Assembly: GCA_024638505.1 (NCBI GenBank)
Contig: JAHEKE010000001.1
Coordinates: forward strand, 186,001-250,000
Length of the DNA: 64,000 nt
Direction of reading: 5' to 3'
Origin: Gammaproteobacteria bacterium
GTDB lineage: Bacteria; Pseudomonadota; Gammaproteobacteria; Arenicellales; JAANXG01
A program made the translations under genes and the position numbers. Under the pieces are notes generated by a model that did no database searches, had not been told where the DNA came from, and saw only the letters and a list, made by a program, of their open reading frames with translations. Below are positions 36,636 to 45,137 of the stretch, piece after piece (position 1 is the first letter of the stretch; the number at the start of each line of letters is the position of its first letter).

Positions 36636-37838
36636 TCATCGGGCCGGCGAGGATGGGGCGATTGGAAGTTGCAAAGGCAGCTCACTGGTCGCAGCCACCG
36701 GGCGAGAGGGGGGCAGGGTGCGTCGTAACACGGTCATAACCCGCTCCGCCGTTGCCCTGTACCCCGTCAGCTTACCCCCGAAAATAGACACTAGCCTGGG
36801 CTTGGCCTCGTTATCCACCGGCAGCTGCGTCTCGCGTGAACGCTTAAACGAGCTTCCCCTAACCGATGGTAGAACGCGCAGGCCAGCCCAGGCGTCGATA
36901 ACGTCGACGGATCGGCCGGGGAAATAGTGTCGATACGCATCCAGCAGGTAAGCTTTTTCTTCCGGCGTCGGCACAACGGCCGCGGGGTCACCGCAGTAGT
37001 GGCGCTCGGTCGTCCCCAGCAGGGTGTAATTGTCTTTCCACGGCATAACGAATACAGCCCGCTTATCGTGCGGCACCTCAATGTAGTAACACCCTCGTTC
37101 CACTTTTCCCGGCAGCTCCAGGTGCGTGCCCTGAACGTTGTCTACCGCGAGGTCGGGCGGAGCCGGAGTAAATTTGCGCGCTACGGCCCGGGCCCAGGGG
37201 CCGGCCGCATTGACCACCGTCAGGCTTCGGCACGCGCTGTCTTCACCGTCCGCCCGGTAGGACACCAGGCAACCATCAGGCTCGATTCGTGCCGACAGAA
37301 ATCGCGCCGGGCAAATCAGCCGCGCCCCCAGCTGGTGGGCCGACTGCATTACCGCCCGGGTCAGCAGCGCGTCATCCGTCTGTGCATCCCAGTACTGAAA
37401 GACCGTCTGCAAGTCTTTGGTTTTCAGTCCATCCAAACTGCCCCATTCGTTTCGCGGCAGCGTGTGAAAACGTCCGTACTCACCGATGCCGGACAATAGC
37501 GCATACAAACCAAGGCCCAGACGCATGATCCAGGGCCGGCGCGAGGTTTGCGGGTACACCGGGATGAAAAACTTCTGCCGCTTGACAATATCCGGCGCGA
37601 GCTTCAGCAGCAGCTCACGCTCATGCAGGGATTCTCTGACCAGGGAGATCTGTGCGGTCTCTAGATAGCGCAATCCCCCGTGAATAAGTTTGCTTGAGCG
37701 ACTGGACGTCCCCTCCGCCAGCCTGCTCTGTTCGAGCAGAACGACATCATAACCCGCCGCTGTAGCGGCCTGGGCGACACCCACACCGTGAATGCCCCCA
37801 CCGATAACCAGCACGTCGCAGTCCTGGATAGCAGGCAC
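36636..37838 (-). CDS. GlpD-like FAD-dependent glycerol-3-phosphate dehydrogenase/oxidase, short form
   Basis: This is a 400-residue DAO-fold flavoprotein. The FAD motif is VLVIGGGIHGVGVAQAATAA. The GlpD hallmarks are GTSSRSSKLIHGGLRYLE, VNAAGPWARAVARKF, FVMPWKDNYTLLGTTE and SIFGGKLTGYRATAE. It lacks the roughly 100-residue C-terminal helical domain of canonical GlpD, ending soon after the barrel with a Pro/Ser-rich tail. It likely transfers electrons from glycerol-3-phosphate or a related polyol phosphate to quinone. It is upstream of the GMC gene on the same strand with a 66-bp gap, so probably an operon. Confidence 0.85.
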   Translation of the reverse strand: MPAIQDCDVLVIGGGIHGVGVAQAATAAGYDVVLLEQSRLAEGTSSRSSKLIHGGLRYLETAQISLVRESLHERELLLKLAPDIVKRQKFFIPVYPQTSRRPWIMRLGLGLYALLSGIGEYGRFHTLPRNEWGSLDGLKTKDLQTVFQYWDAQTDDALLTRAVMQSAHQLGARLICPARFLSARIEPDGCLVSYRADGEDSACRSLTVVNAAGPWARAVARKFTPAPPDLAVDNVQGTHLELPGKVERGCYYIEVPHDKRAVFVMPWKDNYTLLGTTERHYCGDPAAVVPTPEEKAYLLDAYRHYFPGRSVDVIDAWAGLRVLPSVRGSSFKRSRETQLPVDNEAKPRLVSIFGGKLTGYRATAERVMTVLRRTLPPSRPVAATSELPLQLPIAPSSPAR

Positions 37839-37927
37839 GCCGCGTTTAACTGATTATCGAAGAACAAACGCTCATACTCTCGAATTAGATCACAAAAAGC
37901 GGTGCGTGCTAATTTCCAAAACCCATT

Positions 37928-38089
37928 CTACGGTTTACGGATCCGCCCGTATGCAAGTCCGGTAACGAAACCGGCAACGCGGCTGACCAGTCGAATAAAG
38001 CCTTCGGCAAGGTCCACATATAAGGCCAATCCCGGGACGAACAGATTGGGGTTGAATTGATCGCAAGGCTCGTTTCGCTCGTTGTACAT
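37928..38089 (-). CDS. Small ORF (53 residues), hydrophobic, unknown
   Basis: This ORF runs from the ATG at 38089 (MYNERNEPCDQFNPNLFVPG) through a hydrophobic or amphipathic middle (LALYVDLAEGFIRLVSRVAG) to a basic tail (AYGRIRKP). A good AGGAG site lies 8 bases before the start. Composition fits a small membrane-associated protein. I do not recognise a family. It is 90 bp upstream of the GlpD-like gene on the same strand, separated by an AT-rich stretch. It is too short to be certain. Confidence 0.45.
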   Translation of the reverse strand: MYNERNEPCDQFNPNLFVPGLALYVDLAEGFIRLVSRVAGFVTGLAYGRIRKP

Positions 38090-38182
38090 GATGTCTGCTC
38101 CTGACAGTTTGCTTTCGTTTGGGCTCGGGATGAATTGTGGACTCGAATCCGAAGCGGAACATGATGGTTGTGGGATGAAATC

Positions 38183-38203
38183 GTGATGATTTTGTGATGA
38201 TTT
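38183..38203. repeat. Tandem direct repeat GTGATGATTT, 11-bp period
   Basis: Two exact copies of GTGATGATTT (38183-38192 and 38194-38203) are separated by one T, preceded by a degenerate third copy (GGGATGAAATC). An 11-bp period is about one helical turn, which suits a protein binding the same face twice. It lies about 95-115 bp upstream of the small ORF at 38089 and 260 bp before the MFS gene. The remaining 38204-38459 holds no recognisable gene. Confidence 0.45.
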
Positions 38204-38459
38204 CCGGATAGGAGTAAAAAATTCTTAAATACAGAGTGTTATAAGCTTTACGCCTGAGCTTTCGGCATGGTGACGGTGCCTCGGCGCAAGCTGGTGCCGA
38301 CAACCGCGGCGCTCAATCAGCTGTGTTGACCGCATCGCTTGGGTGAAGCACTTGTGGTGCAATGATCAGAATCGGTGAGTATCGCGCTATACAATCTTCA
38401 GTATTTGCGGGTGTTTAAAGCGACTCACCCAGCGCCCTACATGTAACATCACGCAGGAC

Positions 38460-39668
38460 GTGAATAAAAAAGAAAAAAACTTTTTACTCATCACCCTCGC
38501 GCTGGGTCATCTGACCAATGACTGGGTGGCGGGCACAATCTGGCTGATTGCGCCGGCGGTGGCGGCCAGCATGGGTCTTGGCCCGACAGAGGTCGGCCTT
38601 ATTCTGGCAGTGAACGGCTTAGGCGCCGGACTGACCTACATTCCAGCCGGCATCGCGGCTGACCGTTTCACCCACCAGGGAAGGCTGCTGTTGATTACGT
38701 TCTGGTGGGTGGCCCTGGGGTACTTCAGCGCGACCCTGGCCCCTGGGTTTTGGGCAGTGACCGCGCTGTTTGCCTTTGGCGTCATGGGTGACGCGTTCTG
38801 GCACCCGGTGGCGACCGGGGTTCTGGTAAAACGCCTGCCGCAGAAAAAGGCTCAGGTTTTGGGCATACACGCCATGGGCGGAAGCGTTGGTGCTGAGGTA
38901 CTGGGCCCGCTTACCGCCGGCTTTCTCTTGGCTTATTTCGACTGGCGGTCGACTATGCAGATTCTGGTGCTGCCGGCTGTAATCATGGGTTTGTTTTTCA
39001 TCCCGATCGCCAAACGCATTGGCACCGTTTCGCAACGCCGGATCTCCAAATTGGACCTGAAAAACCTAGTTGGTCGATGGACAACGGTGAAGGGGATGGG
39101 GCTGGTATCGATGATGGTTCTATACAACATGTCCCTGTTCGCTATGCTCAGCATGACGCCGCTGTTTCTGCAATCCGAACACGATTTGCAACCCTTTGAG
39201 TCTGCAATCGTGTTCGCCGCGATTCTGCTGGTTGGAACACTGTTCCAACCTTTTACCGGTCATCTATCCGATCGCGTCGGACGCAAATCCGTTATTCTGG
39301 CAATCCTGGCGCTTGCCGGGGTGTTCTCCCTGCTGGCTGCGGTCTCCCCCGGCTACATCTCGTTCCTGGTCATGCTGGTGGTCTCGGCCACGCTGTTGAC
39401 CGCGGTACGTCCCGTTGTGCTGGCGGCGGCGGTGGAGTTTTCAGCGCAATCAGAATCTACCACCTTAGGGCTTGTGTTCGCGGTGCTCGACGGCGTCGGT
39501 GCCCTGGGTGCGCTGCTAGCAGGTTTGGTCGGCGAAATAGACCTTGCCATGGCTTATGCGCTGGCGGCGGGATTGTCCATGCTCGCGGCGGCGCAAACGG
39601 CTCTCATTACCTTTCATCCGTTTGATCGAAGAAGCGGAGTCATGCCTAGCACACCCCCTACGGCCTAG
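38460..39668 (+). CDS. MFS transporter
   Basis: This 402-residue protein starts with GTG (MNKKEKNFLLITLALGHLTN). It has twelve membrane helices, the loop motif GIAADRFTHQGRLLLIT after helix 2 and GHLSDRVGRKSVILAILAL in the second half. The N-terminal segment LALGHLTNDWVAGTIW resembles the fosmidomycin-resistance/Fsr-like MFS branch. The gene is alone on the plus strand, with the catabolic operon convergent downstream. A drug, sugar or organic-acid substrate cannot be decided. Confidence 0.88.
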   Translation: MNKKEKNFLLITLALGHLTNDWVAGTIWLIAPAVAASMGLGPTEVGLILAVNGLGAGLTYIPAGIAADRFTHQGRLLLITFWWVALGYFSATLAPGFWAVTALFAFGVMGDAFWHPVATGVLVKRLPQKKAQVLGIHAMGGSVGAEVLGPLTAGFLLAYFDWRSTMQILVLPAVIMGLFFIPIAKRIGTVSQRRISKLDLKNLVGRWTTVKGMGLVSMMVLYNMSLFAMLSMTPLFLQSEHDLQPFESAIVFAAILLVGTLFQPFTGHLSDRVGRKSVILAILALAGVFSLLAAVSPGYISFLVMLVVSATLLTAVRPVVLAAAVEFSAQSESTTLGLVFAVLDGVGALGALLAGLVGEIDLAMAYALAAGLSMLAAAQTALITFHPFDRRSGVMPSTPPTA

Positions 39669-39781
39669 CACGCAGTAACCACCGCTTACTGAATGAGAAG
39701 TTGAAGCTATAACCTATTCGCTAAGCACGCACCCGAGTCGCGCAGCCGCCGGGGAGGGGCCGGAATATATGCGGCCTGCCG

Positions 39782-40717
39782 CTAGACGGCAGCGACCTTC
39801 TCCGTGTCTGAAGCAGGTTCTCCGGTAAACCCGGCCATCGCCACGCGCAGCGCTTCCAATACGCTCGCCACCTCCTGTTTCTCGTCATCCAGAAGCGGTT
39901 TAAGAGGCCGGCGCACGGCACCAGCTGGCAAGCCCCGCAGCATGCAGGCATGTTTGATCACCTGAATCAGCTTTCCACCCTGCTCCAGAATATGCATGAA
40001 CGGCATCAGTGCGGACATGATCTGGCGCCCCTTGACGATATCATGCTCCACCGCCACCGCCTGATACAGCGCAATGTGCTCCCTGGGCAGACAGTTGCCG
40101 CCGGCACACACCCAGCCGCGCGCACCCCAGGCAAAAAACTCAAGCGCTTGATCATCCATCCCGCACAGCAGCGTGATATGCGGGTAGTCCAGGGCCAGCA
40201 TATGCAGCTGGTTAATGTCACCGGTTGACTCCTTGATTGCAGCGAAGTTGGTGTGACTGCTGATCTGATCGAAAAACTCCTTCTCCATTGCGGTGCCCGT
40301 GCGGCCGGGAAAGTTGTACAGCATGATGGGCAGATTGACTGCTTGATCCACCGCCAGGGCGTGCTGCGCCAGCTCCGTTTGTGTGGGCACCGCGTAATAC
40401 GGCGCATTCATGAGAATAGCGCCGGCACCACTGCTTTTGGCAATCTGACCCAGTTCAATGCAGTCCTCGGTTCGTATCGCCCCGATGCCAACAATCATCG
40501 GTAATCTGTCAGCAATGACTTCCTTGGCCACCCGCATCACTTCCGTGCGTTCTTCCTTGCTCTGTGCGTAGTATTCGCCGGTGGTCCCGCCAACAATGAT
40601 TCCGTGCACCCCAGACGCGATCAGGTGCTCGATCATGGTTTCCAGACCGGTAAAATCGATGGAATAGTCGTCATGATAAGGCGTAATCACCGGCGGATAG
40701 ATGCCTTCAAACCTCAT
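39782..40717 (-). CDS. DapA/NAL-family aldolase or dehydratase
   Basis: This 311-residue (beta/alpha)8 enzyme of the dihydrodipicolinate-synthase superfamily has the Schiff-base Lys at 162 (AAIKESTGDIN) and the catalytic Tyr at 134 (MLYNFPGRTGT). GGTTGEYYAQSKEER matches the pyruvate-carboxylate-binding motif, with Tyr in place of the usual Phe/Leu. It is the last gene of a six-gene operon with an amino-acid ABC transporter and an enolase-superfamily dehydratase, so it is catabolic rather than lysine-biosynthetic. One option is a pyrroline-carboxylate deaminase-like role in hydroxyproline breakdown; others are keto-sugar-acid lyases. Confidence 0.85.
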   Translation of the reverse strand: MRFEGIYPPVITPYHDDYSIDFTGLETMIEHLIASGVHGIIVGGTTGEYYAQSKEERTEVMRVAKEVIADRLPMIVGIGAIRTEDCIELGQIAKSSGAGAILMNAPYYAVPTQTELAQHALAVDQAVNLPIMLYNFPGRTGTAMEKEFFDQISSHTNFAAIKESTGDINQLHMLALDYPHITLLCGMDDQALEFFAWGARGWVCAGGNCLPREHIALYQAVAVEHDIVKGRQIMSALMPFMHILEQGGKLIQVIKHACMLRGLPAGAVRRPLKPLLDDEKQEVASVLEALRVAMAGFTGEPASDTEKVAAV

Positions 40718-40864
40718 CTGTTATCTCCCATTGGCTGACCTAGAGACGGCTCATTGTACATGCCGGCCCGGCAAAATGCCGTTTGTCCATACAACGCAAA
40801 CAATAAATATAAAAAGCTGCCCAAAAGCGGCGTGCAGGAAGTAAGGACAGTGAGCACAGCGGCG

Positions 40865-41971
40865 TCACGAGCCATATACGGCAACCGGGTTACCGATCAC
40901 CCCCCAGTTCGGCGTAATACCCAATCCGGGCTGATCTGAGGCCCGCATCACGCCCCTTTCCCTTTGCGGTGCGCCGCTGGCGTTGCACACGGTGACATAT
41001 GAATTGAAATCAGTCGACGAAAACCGGTAGGCTTCAGGCGTAGAGTGCGCCAGGTGCGCGATGGCGGCGGTCACGATGTCTCCGCCCCAGCTGTCCTCGA
41101 TAGTCATTGGAATTCCCAGGGAAACGCAAAGGTCTCGTATCTGCCTGGCTTTAGTAATCCCGCCCACCTTGGATATCTTCAGGTTGATCACGTCCATAGC
41201 GCGGTCGCTGTGGGCGCGTAGCAGCATCTCCAGGCCATCAATGCTTTCATCCAGAATGAAAGGCAGTCTGATTCGCTCGCGCACGGACAGACATCTTTCA
41301 TAGGAGCGACAGGGCTGTTCGATATAAATATCCAGATCGGATACGGCGTTGGCGACGCGCAAGGCGTCTGCTGCCAGCCACCCGGTATTAGCGTCCGCGA
41401 TTAAAGTGTCCTCCTCCTGCAGCACGCCAGCTACGGCGCGTATGCGCGCAATATCGTCCTGCGCCCTGCCCCCCACTTTGAGCTGAAACTTGCGATATCC
41501 CTGGGACCTGTACGCAGCAACGCTGCCCGCCATTTCATCAGCGGGCCGCTGGCTGATGGCACGATATAGCTCCACCTCTTCGCCAAAGCGGCCGCCCAGC
41601 AGGCGGCACACGGGCTGCTCCAGCGCTTGCCCGGTGACGTCCCAGCACGCCATGTCGATGGCGGATTTAGCATATGGGTGGCCGAGCAAAGCCACATCCA
41701 TGATGTGATTTATTTTACTGATCTGACACGGGTCCTGGCCAAGCAGGTGTGGAGCCAATTCACCAATTCCCGCCCGCGCGCCCGGTCCAAACGCGGGGAG
41801 ATAAAATGGGCCCAGGGGGCAGACCTCGCCGAATCCATCTATCCCAGCATCGGTTTGAATCTGCAACACGGTGCTGTCAAACACGTCCACGTACTTACCA
41901 TCAGCCCAGGCATAGCGACCCTCATGCAAAGGCAGCTTCACCTGGTAGACCTTAATGCTAGTAATCCTCAT
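40865..41971 (-). CDS. Enolase-superfamily dehydratase, cis-3-hydroxy-L-proline-dehydratase-like
   Basis: This is 368 residues from the ATG at 41971 (MRITSIKVYQVKLPLHEGRY), with a GGGAG site; the 74-codon open extension upstream overlaps non-coding sequence. Mandelate-racemase subgroup residues: catalytic K165 (FQLKVGG) and K265 (INLKISKVGG), metal ligands D193 (ADANTGW), E218 (IEQPC) and D241 (LDESIDG). The paired Lys acid/bases and CPLGPFYLPAFGPGARAGI plus GHPYAKSAIDMACWDVTGQ are like cis-3-hydroxy-L-proline dehydratases. The first Lys of the common KxK motif is Gln. It is encoded 79 bp after the ABC ATPase gene. Related racemases or epimerases remain possible. Confidence 0.82.
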   Translation of the reverse strand: MRITSIKVYQVKLPLHEGRYAWADGKYVDVFDSTVLQIQTDAGIDGFGEVCPLGPFYLPAFGPGARAGIGELAPHLLGQDPCQISKINHIMDVALLGHPYAKSAIDMACWDVTGQALEQPVCRLLGGRFGEEVELYRAISQRPADEMAGSVAAYRSQGYRKFQLKVGGRAQDDIARIRAVAGVLQEEDTLIADANTGWLAADALRVANAVSDLDIYIEQPCRSYERCLSVRERIRLPFILDESIDGLEMLLRAHSDRAMDVINLKISKVGGITKARQIRDLCVSLGIPMTIEDSWGGDIVTAAIAHLAHSTPEAYRFSSTDFNSYVTVCNASGAPQRERGVMRASDQPGLGITPNWGVIGNPVAVYGS

Positions 41972-42050
41972 AGCTACTCCCGACGGGTCAGCGTGTAAAT
42001 TAGTAGGTGGCGACGCGCCGCTGCAGCTTTTCTCTGGGGGCGTCGCTGCG

Positions 42051-42773
42051 TCAGCGCACATTGGCCAGAAATTTCTGCGTGTGCACACTCTGCGGGTGTT
42101 CGATAACCTGAGCCGGCGGCCCCAGCTCCTCAATGATGCCCTCGTGAAAAAAAGCCACGCGGTCCGATACGTCCCGGGCAAATCCGATTTCATGCGTCAC
42201 CACCAGCATGGTCATTCCCTCGTCACTCAACAGGCGGAGCGTATCCAGCACTTCTCCCACCAGCTCTGGATCGAGCGCCGAAGTCACCTCGTCAAAAAGC
42301 ATGTAGTTGGGCTCCATTGCTAGCGCTCGCGCGATGGCCAAGCGCTGCTGCTGGCCGCCAGACATGCGCGATGGATAGACATCCAGTTTGTCGCCCAAAC
42401 CAACGTGCTCGAGCTGGCTACGCGCAATCTCTCTTGCTTCCGCCCTGGATTTACCCAAAACGATGCGGGGTGACAGCGCGACGTTTTCCAGTGTCGTAAG
42501 ATGAGGAAAGGAATTCCACTGCTGAAATACCATACCGATATTGCGCCGCAGCTTATTGACGTCTGTTGATTTGTTATGAACATCGACGCCATCAACCACG
42601 ATCTGGCCCGAATCGATGGGCTCGAGCGCGTTGATACAGTACAGCATGGTGGACTTGCCAGAGCCGCTCGCGCCAATCACGCTGATCACTTCGCCCTTGT
42701 CCACGGTCAGGTCAATCCCGTTTAGCACCTTAAGGTCGCCAAATGATTTTTTTACCGCTTTGATCTCAATCAT
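42051..42773 (-). CDS. Polar amino-acid ABC transporter ATPase (GlnQ/HisP type)
   Basis: This is a 240-residue ABC ATPase with Walker A GASGSGKSTM, Q-loop VFQQWNSFPHLT, signature MSGGQQQRLAIARAL, Walker B YMLFDEVTSALDPE and the H-loop VVTHEIGFA. Size and sequence fit the single ATPase of PAAT-type importers. Its start overlaps the preceding permease by 8 bp. It energises uptake through the two permeases upstream. Confidence 0.95.
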   Translation of the reverse strand: MIEIKAVKKSFGDLKVLNGIDLTVDKGEVISVIGASGSGKSTMLYCINALEPIDSGQIVVDGVDVHNKSTDVNKLRRNIGMVFQQWNSFPHLTTLENVALSPRIVLGKSRAEAREIARSQLEHVGLGDKLDVYPSRMSGGQQQRLAIARALAMEPNYMLFDEVTSALDPELVGEVLDTLRLLSDEGMTMLVVTHEIGFARDVSDRVAFFHEGIIEELGPPAQVIEHPQSVHTQKFLANVR

Positions 42774-43428
42774 ATTGCCACCTGCGCTCTAGCCGGGCGG
42801 TTATCCTGGAGATGGGGAAGGATAGGGCGAAATAAAACGCCCCAACAACGGCCAGTATCAGAAACGGCTCCTGCGTGCGCGTAATGAGAATTTGTGAGGC
42901 ACGCAGCAGCTCGACATAGCCCAAAACTGACACCAGTGCGGAATCTTTCAGCACCCCCAGAGCAACGCCGGCCCACGACGGCAGCACCGCGCGCAACCCA
43001 ATCGGCCAAACGATGTAGCGTAGATCCTGCCAATAGGTCATGCCCAGCGAACGCGCTGCCCGGCGGGTGTTGAGCGGTACCGCATCAATGCCGCCCCGCG
43101 CTACCGCCGCGACCAGGGCGCTGGTGTAAAAAACAAGTACGATCGTGCCCGCGGTAAAAGGGCTGACGTTGAAACCGATGATGGGGAAAAAGTTATAAAA
43201 CAAAATGAGCTGAATAATAAGAGGAACGCTGCGAAAGACGTCAAGTAGCAAACCCAGAGTAGCGTCGCCTGCTATACGCGCTACCGATAGCATCCAGCCG
43301 AAAACACAGCCAAGCATGGTGCCGATGGAAATGGCGAGGACCGATATCAGCAGTGTCCGCCCGGCGGCGTCTGCCAGGAACCTGAGGTCAGAGAACTGAA
43401 ACCCGGTAAATACGGAAGCTGCATCCAT
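42766..43428 (-). CDS. Polar amino-acid ABC transporter permease
   Basis: This 220-residue protein with about five helices is a His/Glu/Gln/Arg-type permease. The RSVPLIIQLILFY motif and EAA-like loop VPLNTRRAARSLGMTYWQDL are typical, with coupling-helix residues before helix 4. It follows the other permease by 9 bp and overlaps the ATPase gene, so all are co-translated. The two permeases form a heterodimeric channel. Confidence 0.93.
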   Translation of the reverse strand: MDAASVFTGFQFSDLRFLADAAGRTLLISVLAISIGTMLGCVFGWMLSVARIAGDATLGLLLDVFRSVPLIIQLILFYNFFPIIGFNVSPFTAGTIVLVFYTSALVAAVARGGIDAVPLNTRRAARSLGMTYWQDLRYIVWPIGLRAVLPSWAGVALGVLKDSALVSVLGYVELLRASQILITRTQEPFLILAVVGAFYFALSFPISRITARLERRWQYD

Positions 43429-43437
43429 AACGCTTTA

Positions 43438-44097
43438 CTAGTATCTGAACAGCCGCCAGCTGAGCAGCCGGGAACCACCGATAATCAGTTTGACGATCAC
43501 GTAATAAATGATTGCGGTGGCCAGAAAAAACTCGAATATGCGGTAAGTCTTGGACGCTAGAAACTGGGTCTCACCGGCCAGCTCCCGGTAGCCCACCAGC
43601 ATAGCCAGCGAACTCATCAATACGGACCACACCATTTGATTGGTCATGGGGTGGTAAACCACGCGCAGAACCTGCGGAATGATGATGCGCAGATAAGTTT
43701 GCGTCGCCGTCATACCTAACGAACGCGCAGCCTTTACCTGGGTCGGCGGCACCGCATTGAATCCCCCTCTGAAAGTCTCCGCCAGATATCCTGCATTGTT
43801 GAACGAAAGGCCGCACAGGACAATTAAGAACGGGCTCAAATGGATGCCGAAGGCGCCCAGACCAAAACCGAAAAAGAACAGCTGCAGGAGGGCTGGGGTA
43901 TTGCGCGCCAGCTCGATCCAGCCCACGGCGAACCAGGTGATGGAACGCATTCCGGACATGCGGACGAGGGCCAGGATAAGACCCAGTACCACCCCTGCCA
44001 GCATGGCCAGGATGGCGACCTCCATGGTCACCAGTCCCGCCTGCAGAAGATCAGGTAACTTACGAAATACCGGCCGCCAGTGAAAGGTATAGTCCAA
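43438..44097 (-). CDS. Polar amino-acid ABC transporter permease
   Basis: This 219-residue inner-membrane permease resembles its neighbour. ELARNTPALLQLFFFGFGL is the conserved N-terminal permease motif, and VPPTQVKAARSLGMTATQTY is the EAA loop contacting the ATPase. It is the second gene of the operon, 57 bp after the binding-protein gene. Together with the following permease it should make the transmembrane pore. Confidence 0.93.
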   Translation of the reverse strand: MDYTFHWRPVFRKLPDLLQAGLVTMEVAILAMLAGVVLGLILALVRMSGMRSITWFAVGWIELARNTPALLQLFFFGFGLGAFGIHLSPFLIVLCGLSFNNAGYLAETFRGGFNAVPPTQVKAARSLGMTATQTYLRIIIPQVLRVVYHPMTNQMVWSVLMSSLAMLVGYRELAGETQFLASKTYRIFEFFLATAIIYYVIVKLIIGGSRLLSWRLFRY

Positions 44098-44154
44098 ACC
44101 TGTTCGCCTTTACGGCAAGGAAGCCTCCCGCTGAAGGCAGAAGGGCTCGATCAA

Positions 44155-44973
44155 TCAGTAGAAGACGCCGGGTATGCGCAGCTCCGGGGCCTCACCACCG
44201 ACGAACTGATCCCACAGCCCCTGATAGCGGCCCGAGCGGACCTGATGGGTCACAAACAAATTCAGATAATTGAGCCAGCCAAAATCCTTGCGCGGGCCGA
44301 CGACAGAAGTGTAATCCGTGGTCCAGGGCATGCGCGGACCGGCGATGATGTTATCGTATTTTTCGGCGATGGGCTTGACCGCGGTATTGGTGGTAATACC
44401 CGCGTCTGCCTTGCCCTGCGCAACCGCCAGAAACACCTCGTTTTCGCTCTGGTAGCCCTGATATAAATCTTCCGTACCCCATTCCTTGGCATATTTCAAA
44501 AACTCGATTTCCGGCACCGTGCCCACCGCGGCCGCGACCCGCTTACCCTTCATATCTTCAAAAGTTTCGATACCGGAGTCCTTGCCCACCACTGCCTGTG
44601 CATAGTAAATGGCGTAGGGGATGGTGAAACCAACCGTCTTGGCGCGTTCCAGCGTGTCCGATGTGCCGCCGAATACAACGTCGGCACGATTGTTAACAAT
44701 GACCGGTAATCGCTCCGCCCAGGTAACTGGAATAATCTCAAAGTCAACGTCCATGGCTTTTGCCAAGTCCTTGCAATACTCCACGTCAAACCCCGCCGGC
44801 TCGTTGTTGGCATCGCGGTATCCAATAGGCGGGAAGTCAAGTACGACGCCGCAGCGCACTTTGCCAGCTTTGATTACGTCGTCCAACTTGTCGGCGATGG
44901 CATTACTCGTCATACCTAAAAAGCCAAAGGCTGACAGCGCTGTGATGATGATTACTCTGTTTAAAAAACTCAT
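44155..44973 (-). CDS. Amino-acid ABC transporter substrate-binding protein
   Basis: This is a 272-residue periplasmic binding protein with a clear signal peptide (MSFLNRVIIITALSAFGFLG...NAIA). The family-3 solute-binding pattern GYRDANNEPAGFDVEYCKDL and VNNRADVVFGGTSDTLERAK is present. ARGKVRCGVVLDFPPI-type residues form the ligand cleft. A strong AAGGAGG site lies seven bases before the start. It is the first gene of the operon binding protein, two permeases, ATPase, enolase-superfamily dehydratase and DapA-family enzyme. The enzymes suggest an imino acid or hydroxy amino acid ligand. Confidence 0.93.
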   Translation of the reverse strand: MSFLNRVIIITALSAFGFLGMTSNAIADKLDDVIKAGKVRCGVVLDFPPIGYRDANNEPAGFDVEYCKDLAKAMDVDFEIIPVTWAERLPVIVNNRADVVFGGTSDTLERAKTVGFTIPYAIYYAQAVVGKDSGIETFEDMKGKRVAAAVGTVPEIEFLKYAKEWGTEDLYQGYQSENEVFLAVAQGKADAGITTNTAVKPIAEKYDNIIAGPRMPWTTDYTSVVGPRKDFGWLNYLNLFVTHQVRSGRYQGLWDQFVGGEAPELRIPGVFY

Positions 44974-45137
44974 GTCATCCTCCTTATTAAACTGAAGTAA
45001 TGTTTATTTATGATTCTTAACCTCAAGGCTTGTACGTATACCATAGTTCGATATCGTCGACCATATCAATACAGCCGCGGCGCAAGGGATTGCCGCTTTG
45101 GTTTTGTGTGGTTAGCAAATGCACTACCCAATCGCTC

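Noticed and set aside
37935-38303. 122-codon minus-strand ORF in the gap upstream of the GlpD-like gene
   Set aside because: It is Arg/Cys/Pro-rich, has no ribosome site, and overlaps the better-supported 53-codon ORF.
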